A stretch of 64,000 nt of DNA from Pogostemon cablin (lineage: Eukaryota > Streptophyta > Magnoliopsida > Lamiales > Lamiaceae). Below the pieces are notes generated by a model, which saw only the letters and a program-made list of their open reading frames with translations, was not told where the DNA came from and searched no databases. Shown in pieces: positions 12,333 to 24,383 of this stretch (the stretch's first letter is position 1; each line of letters starts with the position of its first letter). The position numbers and the translations under genes were made by a program. Where the stretch lies: NCBI GenBank assembly GCA_023678885.1, contig CM042983.1, forward strand, positions 26,084,279-26,148,278. Direction: 5' to 3'.

Positions 12333-12822
12333 GAAATATACTTCATCCCTAAATTCTTACTACCCTAAATAAACAATTAAAAAAAAATAAACTAGTTATA
12401 ACAAAAGTCAAAATTCAATAAAACAAACCGTAAATTCAATTAAAGTGGAGTACTTGACAAAATGAAGATGTGGTGTGATGATTGTTGTTAGAATTAGTTG
12501 CTGTGAATGGGCTGCAAGTTGGAATTGGGCTTCGACGCAGTGTGAGCACATGTGCTAAATGTAATAGTAGTTGGGCCGGCCCACTAGGTTATTGAGAGAG
12601 AATAAAGAGAACAGGCCTTCCACACCATGTGGAAGCTGCTGTGTTCACGTTCACGTTCACGTAGAAGCAAACCCTAACGTCATCCTCTCCCTCCTTTCCT
12701 AGTCAATCAAATTTCCCCTCTCCTCTCACTAAATCGCTCACCATGGATAAACTGAATCTCCATCCGAAGCACAGCATTTCAAAACGCAGCGTTTAACTTC
12801 AACCTATTTATCAGATCGGAAA
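12333..12822. promoter_or_regulatory. Upstream region of the kelch-like gene
   Basis: AT-rich distally. Nearer the coding part is a triple GTTCAC repeat around 12649-12663 (CACGT-like) and a small upstream ORF at about 12743 (MDKLNLHPKH..., 17 codons) that may be 5' UTR. Confidence 0.4.
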
Positions 12823-13750
12823 ATGAAAATCGGCTTCTTTTGCAGTTCGAAAGGCAAGGAGGATTACGAATTACTAATTTTCTCACTGGATCAAAGTTCC
12901 ATCGGAGATGATTACCCCAAAATTGAGCCGGCGGTCCGAATTACTGGGTTTGGGAGCGCTAATACCTCACCGGGGATGTGAGTTCTTAATTCCACCCTTT
13001 AAATATTTGAGGGACGATCCTGTCTTTCTGATATTGAAGACGGGGGACGATCGGTATGGAAATTACATCTCTCATCTCAGCTTTTGGGGGAATCCAATTA
13101 TGCAATGAAGTTAACGGATCTTACCAAGGTATCTGATATGCTTTTCCCCAAAAGTTATCCCACCCCTAATCCTATCCTAACCAATGAAGGCCATAGAATT
13201 CTGGTTTCATCGGCTCGTATGAATCAATTTATGGCTGAGAGGATGGATTTTCCTTGCGCTGATTTTGAGTTGTATGATCCGGTTGGTGATAAATGGGAAA
13301 AATTACCTAAATTACCCTTTTACCATAACTATCCCCCTTTTGAAATCGTTTTGATGCATTCATGTGCCTTGTTAGGAAATTCTCGCTTTAAAATTCACAC
13401 AGATGTAGGAACGTATATCCAGATTGTGGGTTTGTATTGATAGTTGTGATGGTCTTGATTCCTTGCTGTACGTGGACAGTTGTTACATATCGATTAAGGA
13501 TCGATATCTGTTGGGTCCTAGGGTGTTGTATGATGTTGAAAAAGATGGAAGTATTTGAGGTTGAGCTCTCATCTTTGGGTCATTCTGTTGAGGATATGGA
13601 TCGTTTGAATCCAGCACCTGTCATCCTCCTAGTTGAGGACGAACCCGACTCAGTTTTCCACACATTGGTCTCACGAGTTCGATTCCTGACACCTGAAAAA
13701 CGCGCCGTCTTTGGCTGCGTTATCGATGTTGTTGTCAATGATCTTGATAT
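12823..13750 (+). pseudogene. Kelch-like gene, 5' part, frameshifted and split by a retrotransposon
   Basis: The first ATG (12823) opens MKIGFFCSSKGKEDYELLIF. Coding signal then passes through several frames: frame 1 to about 12978, frame 2 to about 13090, frame 1 to about 13437 (including LYDPVGDKWEKLPKLPFY, a kelch-type motif), frame 2 to about 13550, then frame 3 (EVFEVELSSLGHSVEDM...CVIDVVVNDLD). Some switches lie near homopolymers, so assembly error cannot be excluded. The last segment stops at a copia insertion and continues in frame at 22279. I recognise a kelch or F-box-associated style but not the exact family. One or more shifts may instead be unannotated introns. Confidence 0.6.
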
Positions 13751-15108
13751 TGTTAGCGCTCGATCGTTTGGTTAACATGACCCGTTAGAATACCATGTGT
13801 TTCTAACACAGCGGAAGCAATAAATCATAGAAACGATTACCGTTCACCAGGGTATGTTGATGAAGATTAATTCTCGCAGGCAGCCTGCGCAGTCCCACGA
13901 GAATGACCATAACTTCCTCGTCTGATATCGAAATTGAGTGATCTTTGCGTTCAGACGATCCTCTCTTCGACGGCTTTCCGTCAGTATATTGATCATCAAA
14001 TTCTGAGCACTGTAAGAATTTATACAAATTTCGCAAGGTCGCTGACAGCAGCAGCAAACTACCTTCTGATCTTTTGCTGTATGTCCCAAGTCCGATCTCG
14101 ACGTCGTGTGGGCGACGATCTACGAGACCTCCTCAATCTGCTCTCAACCCTCATCACACGTGAATAATCAATTCTGATGTGACTTATATACATGGGCTAC
14201 AGCAGGGACCAGGAGGAGAAATTGGGTTGGGCCTCCATTGGGCTTAAGTATCCAAGCTTAGCCCAAAGCTTACACTTAAGTCCAATAATAATAATATATT
14301 CCACTAAAATATTATTATTGCACTACCGTACCAATCCCAAAATTACGTTTTGGGCTCCTTATTATGAGTCCGTTAGTCTCCTCATGTTTAAGATATACAA
14401 TGTCCATTAATTAATTTAAGTTACTGACAACTCAATTAATTAATATCTCATCCAAGAGTAGTACCACTCAACCTCATTATCATGTCGGAATAAATTCCAC
14501 CTGCATGGTTTACATGATAATCCTTATGAGCTCCTCAAGGGGACATCATCAACCTATGACGGACACGGATTCCTTCTACAATCAACAACACACCATAGAG
14601 ACAGCACTATTTCCCAACTCATCGACTTTGTTGATTTAATTACATGTAAATCTCACCCATTGATGAATCAAAGAAATACATACTGCCCTACGTGTCGAGG
14701 TTATTGTATAGGGATTAAGAGCACAAACTTCCATAATAACTGAGATCAAGTTCTCCTATAAGTCAGTATAAGTCGAACGATCTCAAGCGGTCCTGCTCAA
14801 TACACACAAGTGCACTAATGTGATTCTATAGCCAAGCTAATACCAAACCACACTACAACCATCCCGATAGAGAGTCCCCGTCTATCTCGGTTGTGAGCAT
14901 CAGTTTATACTTTATAAGGAAACCGATAATATGATCTTCCGCGTGTTGTCGCACAACATATTATCTACAGTATAAAGTAATTGGACTATTGCATCGAACA
15001 TATAAATAAATTATAAGATGCAATCATTTGATCATATGATTCTCATTTCAAATTAATTGTTATAACATTGTTCATACAAAAACTAGACTTTTAGTATACA
15101 ATCCAACA
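13751..15108 (-). repeat. copia-1 3' LTR (left), 1358 bp
   Basis: Read on the minus strand it starts TGTTGGATTGTATAC and ends CTAACA. It contains a TATA-like TATATAAG (+ 14183-14190). Compared with the other LTR it lacks a short stretch near 14172. Confidence 0.9.
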
Positions 15109-15130
15109 ATCTCCCACTTATACTAAAAGA
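15109..15130 (-). other. copia-1 polypurine tract
   Basis: The minus strand reads AGTATAAGTGGGAGAT directly before the 3' LTR, a typical copia plus-strand priming tract. Confidence 0.85.
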
Positions 15131-15270
15131 CTATGATGTCATGTCTTCTGCCATACACTGATTTCCACTCCCACTACACGACCATCAAAAGCTCTCGCCT
15201 TAAGGTCCTTGTAAATGGATTTACTAGGTCATCATCCGATGCAATCTAGGCGACAACAACCTTCCCCTCA

Positions 15271-17400
15271 TCATACGATTTCTCGTAATAGGTGGTATTT
15301 GCACTCCATGTGTTTAATTGCCTTATGGGCTCGTGATTCCTTCAAGTTTGCAACTGCACCAATATCATCAATATAAATTGTGATATCCTTGGGCAAACTT
15401 AGAAATACTTCGAAGTCCATCTTGAAGTTTCTAGAGCCATGCAGATACTTTGGCTGCCTCATAGGCTCCAATTTATCATCTTTCCATGATGGAGTTCGGA
15501 GTCTGAAATATATTTCTATATAACACTCCTCCACATTATGACTCAACTTCCTAAAATTAAACGCATAACCTTTGAGGTAGATTTACTGTCGTCCCTATCT
15601 GATTTGAAAAATCTGAATTTATATAACCCATAAGAATCAGTGAATCTGTTCGGTAAGCCCACATATAGTTTATAGTCCTTTTCAGGTACATAAGTATATG
15701 TCTTACCACAATTCATCATTCTTGTTCTGGGTTACGTTGATACCCACTGTTCATGCCATCGGCAAAACAGATATCCAATCTCGTGCATAGCATTCCTTAG
15801 ATTAAGCTTCCTCATTTGCCGAAGCATAAGGAACCGCTTTCATCTTCTTTATCTGCTTTTGTGTCACAAGACACATTCACTTAGATAAATTCATATGCTA
15901 AACGAGTAAGGATCATATCATTATATGAAACTTGAGATAAGTATAACATCCTTTCTTGTGATCCGTATTACCGTGATCAAAAGGATATTTTTGCTCTTCT
16001 TAAGTCCTTCATCTCATACCGTTTTATCAACCATACCCATACGCCCGACAATACTCTTTCATTGTCTCCAATGAGCAAGATACTATCTACGTATATTACA
16101 AGAAATACCACCACGTTTCCATCACTCTTTTCAATACACAAGACCCATCCGATCATTGATTAGATCCATGTCACTGGATTACCTCATCAAAACGGATGTT
16201 TCATGATCTTGAAGCTTGTTTTAGTCCATTAATGGACACTTTTAAGCTCACTATCACAATGCTCTTAGCTCTTTGCAATGAATCACTCTGGTTCCTTCAC
16301 ATAGATGTTTTCCTTAAGACTTCCAATCAGGAAAGCTGTCTCGACATCTATTTGCTATCCCTCATATTTCATATGAGTAACAACAAATAAAAGAGTCCGG
16401 ATCAACTTAGGCATAGCTACCGGCGAATAGGTTTTCTCATAATCGAACCCTTTCTTTCTGAGTATACCTTTTCGCAATAAACTTGCTTCCAAGGTTTTCA
16501 CCTTATTCTATGATCCTCTTTTATTCTTGCATGCTCGCTTCCAATGGCTTTTACGCCATTTAGCGGTTCAACAAGCATCCAGACATAATTTAAAATCCAT
16601 CGATTCTATTTTAATATTCATTGCACTTACTAAGATTCCGCATTTTAATTTTGTAGTGCAACGTCGTATCCTTGGGATAATACCATGTTTACTAGGGATC
16701 AAGTCTTACGACTTTCCCAAAACATGTATCTCACGGGTTGTCGAATAATCCTCCCACTGCGACAAGGCACTACATGTAATTGTGTATCAGACGTGACACG
16801 CATTGCAGTTTACCTTGTGGTATATGCTCTTGTACACTTGGTACTTATACTTTGTGTTTTCTTCTCACTACCTTTAGAACAACTCATACATAGGTTTGTG
16901 ATTTATTACATAGTCCCTTTCCAAAAATCTAGTGTTTGTATTAACAATCACCCTTCGATCTTTTAGACTAAATAAATCACCTTCATTTTTATAGCATATC
17001 CCACAAACAGACAAACATTCAAATGAATTACTGTTTCTAGGGCTTATCCATAAAATGAATTAAGTAATTCCAAATAATTCATCATCTATCTAATCATTAC
17101 CATAAGAGTCTTATTCCTTCTATCCACCACACCAATCAGCTGGGGCATGCCCGGTGTAGACCACTTGAGATTTAATCTCAACCTCTGATTAATAGTTCCT
17201 AATTATCCTAAGAGGTACTCGTAATGACGATTAAATCGTCATTACTTGATATATTTTCCATGATGCTTTACTGTACCAACCTTGTAATTCTTGAATAAAT
17301 CAAAGAATTTAGATATGCAGTGCATCAAATAAATATATCGGTATCTAGAATAATCTTCGATTATTCATAACCACCTCTCGCCTAGATAATATTAGGCCCG
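15271..17400 (-). pseudogene. Decayed copia pol (integrase, reverse transcriptase, RNase H)
   Basis: From 5' to 3' on the minus strand: an integrase piece near 17164-17104 (TPGMPQLIGVVDRRNKTLM), an RT piece near 16240-16190 (GLKQASRS), the RT active-site region near 16105-16060 (FLVIYVDSILLIGDN, with YVDD changed to YVDS) and an RNase H piece at 15546-15271 (DDIGAVANLKESRAHKAIKH...KYHLLREIV). Frames are broken between the pieces. Confidence 0.8.
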
Positions 17401-18899
17401 CTTGAATCAGAATGAACCAATTCCAACATATATATCTTTGGCTTTACACCCCTTTACCTTGAAAAGGTAATTAATCATTTTTACTTCCAAGTAAGACTCG
17501 CAAGTCCGATAGTTTCCACTTCAGATAAACCTTACGGTCCATCTGCTATCAACTTTTGAGTCCTACTCAAGTATAATGATCTAGTCTTAGACGCCAAATG
17601 CATGTTTAGTTCATCTCCGAAGGTTACTTTCTCTTACTAAGATCAGAATATACATTATTAATTACTATTTGTTGCATCTGTGGAATATACATGATTTAAG
17701 AGTATACAAATTGTCCATCAACGTACCATAACATATTACAACTCTATCCTTCATTATAATGACCATGTCATTTAAATGAAATGGAGTATCCATCTATTAA
17801 TGCATAGAAAGCGAAATCAAATTCTTTCTATGAAAACGTAAGTAAAGACAATTTTACAAAATCAAACGTTTATTCATATCGTAAGATAAATAAACAACTC
17901 CCACTGCAATAGCCACTAGTCTTGTAGTTTTACCCATGTCATAACAATCTTATCCTCACTTAGTAATGAACATTCAGTGATTCCAGTATCTACACACTTC
18001 GTGTCAGTAGATGCCATCACTAATCATGTTTAAACAACTAGTAAGTAAGATTCTATCCTTGTTCACTCCTTTTATGAACTTGAATTTCCTTTACCACATA
18101 TTTTGTCAGAAGTTTCCCACCATATACAACCTCTTGTAATTCATGAGAAACTTACTCAAAACATCTAGGCAATTATGAAGAATAAAATTGACTTAGGTTT
18201 CCCCTTCAACTTCTATTCCATGTATTTCCAATTCATTCATCAAATTCAATCATGACCTACCGCCTTTTAAATTACTCAGGTATCCGAAGAGTTACATGAG
18301 ACCATCATATTTCTATGAACCTCTCATCTCTTCACTAGAGACTTTAATAGACATCATGAGACGTCCTTTGTGAGAACACACATGTATTTTCTTAAGCAGT
18401 AAAATTCAAAACCAAGATTCTTTTCTAATCATCTAATTTGGACAAGTAAATATAATTTCTTTTAGTTAATAATAAGTGAGATAAAACCATTTGAAAATCA
18501 GAGAATCACAAATAAATATACCGATCAAAACTTCGAATTTTATCCTTTTATATTGATTCCCTCAAAACAATATAAAAATAAAATTCACCGACATCTCAAG
18601 CACCGTGAGTCTGCAAGCCACGATAGTGTGGACGTTTACAAATCCGAACATTTACAAGAGAAGGTTTTACCCATTAATTTCATTTGTCAACCTAACTTTA
18701 TGACAAAATAATTAATAGTCGGTTCCTCTTTAGCCATGCAAATAAAAGCAGTGACTCCGATGGGGAGGATACTTATTATTTACACCTAAGTGTACACCAT
18801 TATTTGACTCCAAGTCCGCGGCCCAAGCTTATGTGCCTTACAGATGGAGAAGTACACACGCGCTCGGATAACTTCCTACAGTCATCAATTATAAGTCTG

Positions 18900-19075
18900 T
18901 ACAGTGATCCGCACATGAACTCATCCGATAGGGAGGAAGGTCTATGCCAACGCGCAAGTTCATATGCATCACATTACAAACATAATTATTTAAAGAAGTC
19001 TGTCACAGCAATCCATGAATAAACTCATCCGATGGGGAGGAAGGCTCTAATGCCGACGCGCAAGTTTATTCACAT
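18900..19075. repeat. Two-copy repeat inside copia-1
   Basis: ACTCATCCGATRGGGAGGAAGG followed by the GCCRACGCGCAAGTT segment occurs at about 18918-18962 and 19022-19067, about 104 bp apart, in the gag or leader part of the element. No intact gag frame is visible between 17,600 and 19,500. Confidence 0.7.
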
Positions 19076-19557
19076 TGCTAACAAACCAATAATGGAGGCC
19101 GCGGGAATTTTACCAATCCCCTCTCCCACTTAGTTATTCAACACCGAGGGTTTTTACATGCATATAATATTTAAAAATAAAATACGCAACCTAGCATGCT
19201 CATACTTCCAAATATATAACAATAATTGACCAATAAAACAATTATAGCAGTTATATATAAGGAAATAAATTGCCAAAAATAAGTTGACTTGATCAACACT
19301 CCAACATACATGCATATAATATACCAAATATAATACGCAATCTAGCATGCTTCTATTTAAGACAATAAATCATAGAGAATCATGCATACATATATAATAA
19401 TAATCAATTAATAAATCAATTATAACAGTTATATAACAGCGAATTCGATTGTTCGCCACCAATCACGAATGCGGACAACTGCGATGGGGATCGACCTCCC
19501 CGCAGCTTGCTCCACCACTCTGGCATCCTGCCCGATCATATTGTGAAGACTCACGCG

Positions 19558-20258
19558 GAACCTGATGCAGACCAGTCGAACTTGATGCAAACCCGCTCGA
19601 ACCTAGTGTAGAGTCGATCGAACCTGATGCAGACCAATCGAACCTGATGTGAATCCGCTCGAACCTGGTGCAGCATTGATCGAACCTGATGCAGACCAAT
19701 CGAACCTGATGCAAATCCGCTCGAACCTGGTGCAGCATCGATCGAACCTGATGCAGACCAATCGAACCTGATGCAAATCTGCTCGAACCTGGTGTAGCAT
19801 CGATCGAACCTGATGCAGACTAATCGAACCTGATGCAAATCCGCTCGAACCTGGTGCAGCATCGATCGAACCTGATGCAGACCAATCGAACCTGATGCAA
19901 ATCCGTTCGAACCTGGTGCAACATCGATCGAACCTGATGCAGACCAATCGAACCTGGTGCAGCATCGATCGAACCTGGTGTAGACCGATCGAACCTGATG
20001 CAGACCCATCGAACCTGGTGCAGACCCGATCGAACCTGGTGCAGCATCGATCGAACCTGATGCAGACCAATCGAACCTGATGCAAATCCGCTCGAACCTG
20101 GTGCAGCATCGATCGAACCTGATGCAGACCAATCGAACCTAATGCAAATTCGTTCGAACCTGGTGCAACATCGATCGAACCTGATGCAGACTAATCGAAC
20201 CTGATGCAGACCCGCTCGAACCTGGTGCAGCATCGATCGAACCTGATGCAGATCCGCT
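19558..20258 (-). repeat. Tandem array of a 20-21 bp motif with 62 bp higher-order unit
   Basis: The basic motif is TCGAACCTGATGCAGACCAA and variants. Three variants (GACCAA, AAATCCGC, GGTGCAGCATCGA endings) alternate to give a 62 bp unit; for example, successive units start at 19681, 19743 and 19805. As 62 is not a multiple of 3 and the motif has no minus-strand stop, all three minus frames stay open for 130-190 codons. Those frames (LHQVRxxLHQVR, CIRFDxxCTRFE, SASGSIDAAPGS) are one repeat read three ways and need not be translated. It lies in the 5' leader of copia-1. Confidence 0.9.
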
Positions 20259-20872
20259 CGTCCAAGGGCCTACTTACACGGAACCAAGTTTAGCCCAACG
20301 CGCAACATCAAACTACACCAACTGTCGTTCAGGGTTCGCAACTGTAGGAACCTGGGAATCCAATCTCCACCGTCCAGAATCTACGCCTGTAAGTTTTGAA
20401 CATGCTGTCCAAATTACAGGTCGATCCAACGGTTAGATTGTGAGAAATAGCTCTTTTCCCTCGACTGCGCAGAACAGAATCGCCCAAAAAACCGCTTCTG
20501 TTTTCGGCGTATTCCCGACAACACAAAGCTCTAAATACGATCTTCACCGTTCAGAATGTACATCCACAAAATCCGAACGTGCTGACCAAAAATCAGCCTG
20601 ATCCGACGGTTGAAACTCCGGTTATTGCCTCTGCAATGTCACTGCGCTGGATTTTCTCTCAATTTCTTCCTTCCATGTGAAATTGACGAACAGTTTTCGT
20701 CGAATCCTCTCACACACAACCATCAACGAACAAATATGATATAGGGTATATTTCACATAGGGATATCATGGTTTGCGCAGTAAAACCAAAACCCTAAACA
20801 TGCGATCCTAATTTCAAAAAATTAACCACATAAACCCTAGTCTAACGTGTCACGCTTCACCACGAAACCGAA

Positions 20873-20884
20873 GCTCTGATACCA
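20873..20884 (-). other. copia-1 primer-binding site
   Basis: The minus strand reads TGGTATCAGAGC, the standard plant copia site complementary to the 3' end of initiator tRNA-Met, two bases (AT) inside the 5' LTR. Confidence 0.9.
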
Positions 20885-20886
20885 AT

Positions 20887-22278
20887 TGTTGGTGCTTGGA
20901 TCGTTTGGTTAACGTGACCCATTAGGGATTCATACGATCCTATCACAGCGGAAGCAATAAATCATAGAAACGATTACCGTTCACCAGGGTATGTTGATGA
21001 AGATTAATTCTCGCAGGCAGCCTGCGCAGTCCCACGAGAATGGCAATAACTTCCTCGTCTGATATCGGAATTGAGTGATCTTTGAGTTCAGACGATCCTC
21101 TCTTCGACGGCTTTCCGTCAGTATATTGATCATCAAATTCTGAGCACTGTAAGAATTTATACAAATTTCGCAAGGTCGCGGACAACAGCAGCAAACTACC
21201 TTCTGATCTTCTGCTTTATGTCCCAAGTCCGATCTCGACGTCGTGTGGGTGACGATCTACGAGACCTCCTCAATCTGCTCTCAACCCTCATCACACGTGA
21301 ATAATCAATTAGATTAGATTAGGGTTCCAGATAAGCTGAGGTGACTTATATACATGGGCTACAGCAAGGACCAGGAGGAGAAATTGGGTTGGGCCTCCAT
21401 TGGGCTTAAGTATCCAAGCTTAGCCCAAAGCTTACACTTAAGTCCAATAATAATAATAATATATTCCACTAAAATATTATTATTGCACTACCGTACCAAT
21501 CCCAAAATTACGTTTTGGGCTCCTTATTATGAGCCCGTTAGTCTCCCCATGTTTAAGATATACAATGTCCATTAATTAATTTAAGTTACTGACAACTCAA
21601 TTAATTAATATCTCATCCAAGAGTAGTACCACTCAACCTCATTATCATGTCGGAATAAATTCCACCTGCATGGTTTACATGATAATCCTTATGAGCTCCT
21701 CAAGGGGACATCATCAACCTATGACGGACACGGATTCCTTCTACAATCAACAGCACACCATAGAGACAGCACTATTTCCCAACTCATCGACTTTGTTGAT
21801 TTAATTACATGTAAATCTCACCCATTGATGAATCAAAGAAATACATACTGCCCTACGTGTCGAGGTTATTGTATAGGGATTAAGAGCACGAACTTCCATA
21901 ATAACTGAGATCAAGTTCTCCTATAAGTCAGTATAAGTCGAACGATCTCAAGCGGTCCTGCTCAATACACACAAGTGCACTAATGTGATTCTATAGCCAA
22001 GACAAGCTAATACCAAACCACACTACAACCATCCCGATAGAGAGTCCCCGTCTATCTCGGTTGTGAGCATCAGTTTATACTTTATAAGGAAACCGATAAT
22101 ATGATCTTCCGCGTGTTGTCGCACAACATATTATCTACAGTATAAAGTAAGTGGACTATTGCATCGAACATATAAATAAATTATAAGATGCAATCATTTG
22201 ATCATATGATTCTCATTTCAAATTAATTGTTATAACATTGTTCATACAAAAACTTGACTTTTAGTATACAATCCAACA
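20887..22278 (-). repeat. copia-1 5' LTR (right), 1392 bp
   Basis: The same sequence as the left LTR with few substitutions and a short extra segment at about 21308-21340. TATATAAG on the minus strand at 21345-21352 is the likely core promoter of the element. Confidence 0.9.
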
Positions 22279-22374
22279 CTTGATAACCTCGAAGCCCATG
22301 TTGAGAGACATCTGCGTTTTGCTTTTGATGCTGCTTACATAAGATTGTTTAGTCATGGTTCGTTTATAATTTGA
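22279..22374 (+). pseudogene. Kelch-like gene, displaced 3' end
   Basis: Immediately after the copia element the sequence reads LDNLEAHVERHLRFAFDAAY and continues to a TGA at 22372-22374. The Leu-Asp codons (CTTGAT) repeat those before the element, so removing the element and one duplicate copy restores a single reading frame across the junction. It is cut off from its promoter by 8.5 kb. Confidence 0.7.
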
Positions 22375-23070
22375 GTCTTGTAGGAAGATACCCTAGTCCA
22401 AATTAGAATTGTAGTGTTTTGTCTAACCTTAATGGAAGCTTTAATTGTAGAATTCATTTGACATTATTATATGGAAGCTTTAATTGTAGTATTCATTTGA
22501 CATTATTATATAGTTATTGCATGCAATGCATAATTTTAAGCAGGAGAGATTTTCAGGATCAAATCTGAACCTTGATACGAGGGAACCACTTTTTAACGGT
22601 TAAAGTATATTTTTTCAAAGTATGATAGAGTATATATTATTAATTAAAAGGGAATCACTTTTTAACTGTTAAAGTATATTTTTTCTATAGAATATATATT
22701 ATGAATTAAAGTTTCTGAAGTGTTATAGCATAATAATTCACTACAAAAATACTTTAACTATCAATTAACACACTTTAGCTATATAACAACTATTATACTT
22801 TAACCATGAATCAATCCTTCTCATTTATACCTGTCTATCCCAAAATACAATTATACCCTTGAATATGCAATTGATCACACGGTAGAGATACACCATTCAT
22901 ATATCATAAGTGTTGGATACTTTCAAAACCACCAATATATCCATACTTACATATCATCAGATATAGAATAGAGTTAAAATCTATCATACTAAAAACTCAA
23001 AACCAACATATGCTACCATGCATTATCTTGTTTTCAAGCCCTAATTTAACCATATTGACAATGTTTGTTT
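22375..23070. other. Sequence after the kelch-like gene, no gene
   Basis: AT-rich with no coding signal. It includes a perfect-looking direct repeat (22431-22509) and short GGAAYCACTTTTTAAC duplicates near 22583 and 22652. Confidence 0.5.
22431..22509. repeat. 40 bp direct tandem duplication
   Basis: ATGGAAGCTTTAATTGTAG followed by AATTCATTTGACATTATTAT occurs twice back to back (22431-22470, 22471-22509), differing by one base. Confidence 0.85.
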
Positions 23071-23074
23071 TCGT

Positions 23075-24194
23075 AAAAAAAATGCACTTTTGGTCCCATA
23101 TAAGAAGTATAATTTTATTTTTTGTCCTTTTCGTCGCATTTTTAGTCTCATTGTTTTTTTTTTTCTGAAATTCCGTCTATCAAATTGACGGAAGGCGTGA
23201 CGTGGCAGTTAAAGATTATATTTTTGTTTTAATTTCAGAAAGCCCAATCTTAATTTCTTTTTAAATCCTATTTTCATCCCTAATTCCAAATCTCTCTCCC
23301 GACCCAAATTTACACATCACTATTTCACGAGATTCTTCTTGGTTGCTAGTGTGGCAACCTAGGTGGACGGCGACGGCGATGCTAGATTCGGTGAACTTCC
23401 CTTGGTGACAAGCTCCGACGTGGGGATTGGTGAATCTGACCGGCGTGACAATAAAGTAATTTTTTGGTAGCGCTAATGTTGTGCTCCGGTGGAGAAGAAC
23501 GGCAAACAGTACGACGACAAAGATATACGATGCAGTAGATCCGGCGATCATCTCGTTACAACTTTGGGGAGGAAGTGGGAGAAGTCCTTGATCTGTGGAT
23601 CTGGGAGCATTCCTTAGCAAGAGAAAAAACTAACGACGACAGCTCATGGATACGTGGCGATGAGTAGTACGTGGGCGAATTCCGGCACGCTGGGCGGCTC
23701 GTGGATCTATGGTGATGAGCATGAGTTGCGGTGGATTCCGGCGCACTAGGCAGCTGTTCGTGACTGGCAATCGGATCAGATCCAAATTTTGGTAAATGTT
23801 GTGCTCCGACACGGCTAATTCTCCACACATAATCCTCATAGCCGATCGATTTGTTGACTGTATCTACCTAACCATTTTTTTGTTGGTAAAATCTTGAAAA
23901 TCTATGAAGAATATCTCTTCTAAATAAGCAATGGATTGAGTAAGCAATTGATTTTCTGAATTCTTATGTAGAGTTTATTAGAGAATTTGTTTGTCGTAAT
24001 TTCTAGTGTTGAGTAGAAAATTTGTTATTTGTGGGAATCAAAAGTTTGAGAATGAAAATTGTTGTTAGTGGGAATCAAAAGTGTGGGAATGAAAATTTAT
24101 TTTGATTGTTTTTGGGAATATCTGCAGAAGATGGTGTTAACTGTTCTTAGCATTTTTTTATATTAGTATAATTCTTAATTTAAAAGATAAAGAA

Positions 24195-24248
<54 letters not shown>

Positions 24249-24347
24249 CGAATAGGACCAAAATTGTAACTTTTGGGATTAAAAAAATGGTTAGGGACCA
24301 AAAATGAAATCAGACTTCTTGTACGGGACAAAAAATGCATTTTTTCC
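23075..24347. mobile_element. Inverted-repeat DNA element with GC-rich, gene-like core
   Basis: The left end AAAAAATGCACTTTTGGTCC pairs with the inverted right end AAAAAATGCATTTTTTGTCC, and the match continues with (C)CGTACAAGAAGT and the 'TTTTTGGTCCC' words. The centre (23270-23830) is much richer in GC than its surroundings, with minus-strand open stretches of 90-119 codons that resemble no protein I know. I could not find a convincing target duplication. A Mutator-like or other TIR element that captured host sequence is possible. Confidence 0.55.
24194..24246. repeat. (TA)n microsatellite
   Basis: A nearly uninterrupted TA run inside the inverted-repeat element. Confidence 0.95.
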
Positions 24348-24383
24348 TTCAGACATGTATTTACACTACAATAGGCCAGCATG

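Larger units (their letters stand above)
13751..22278 (-). mobile_element. Ty1/copia LTR retrotransposon (copia-1), 8.5 kb, defective
   Basis: Two long LTRs (TG...CA), 13751-15108 and 20887-22278, are nearly identical apart from small indels. The element lies on the minus strand: the primer-binding site sits inside the right LTR and the polypurine tract inside the left one. The target duplication is CTTGA/CTTGAT on both sides, with extra bases next to the left LTR. Pol remnants carry copia motifs but also stops and frameshifts, so the element cannot encode its own proteins. Confidence 0.92.

Noticed and set aside
19551..20233. Overlapping minus-strand frames of 137-193 codons
   Set aside because: They are the same 62 bp tandem repeat read in three frames; no codon bias, start context or family resemblance.
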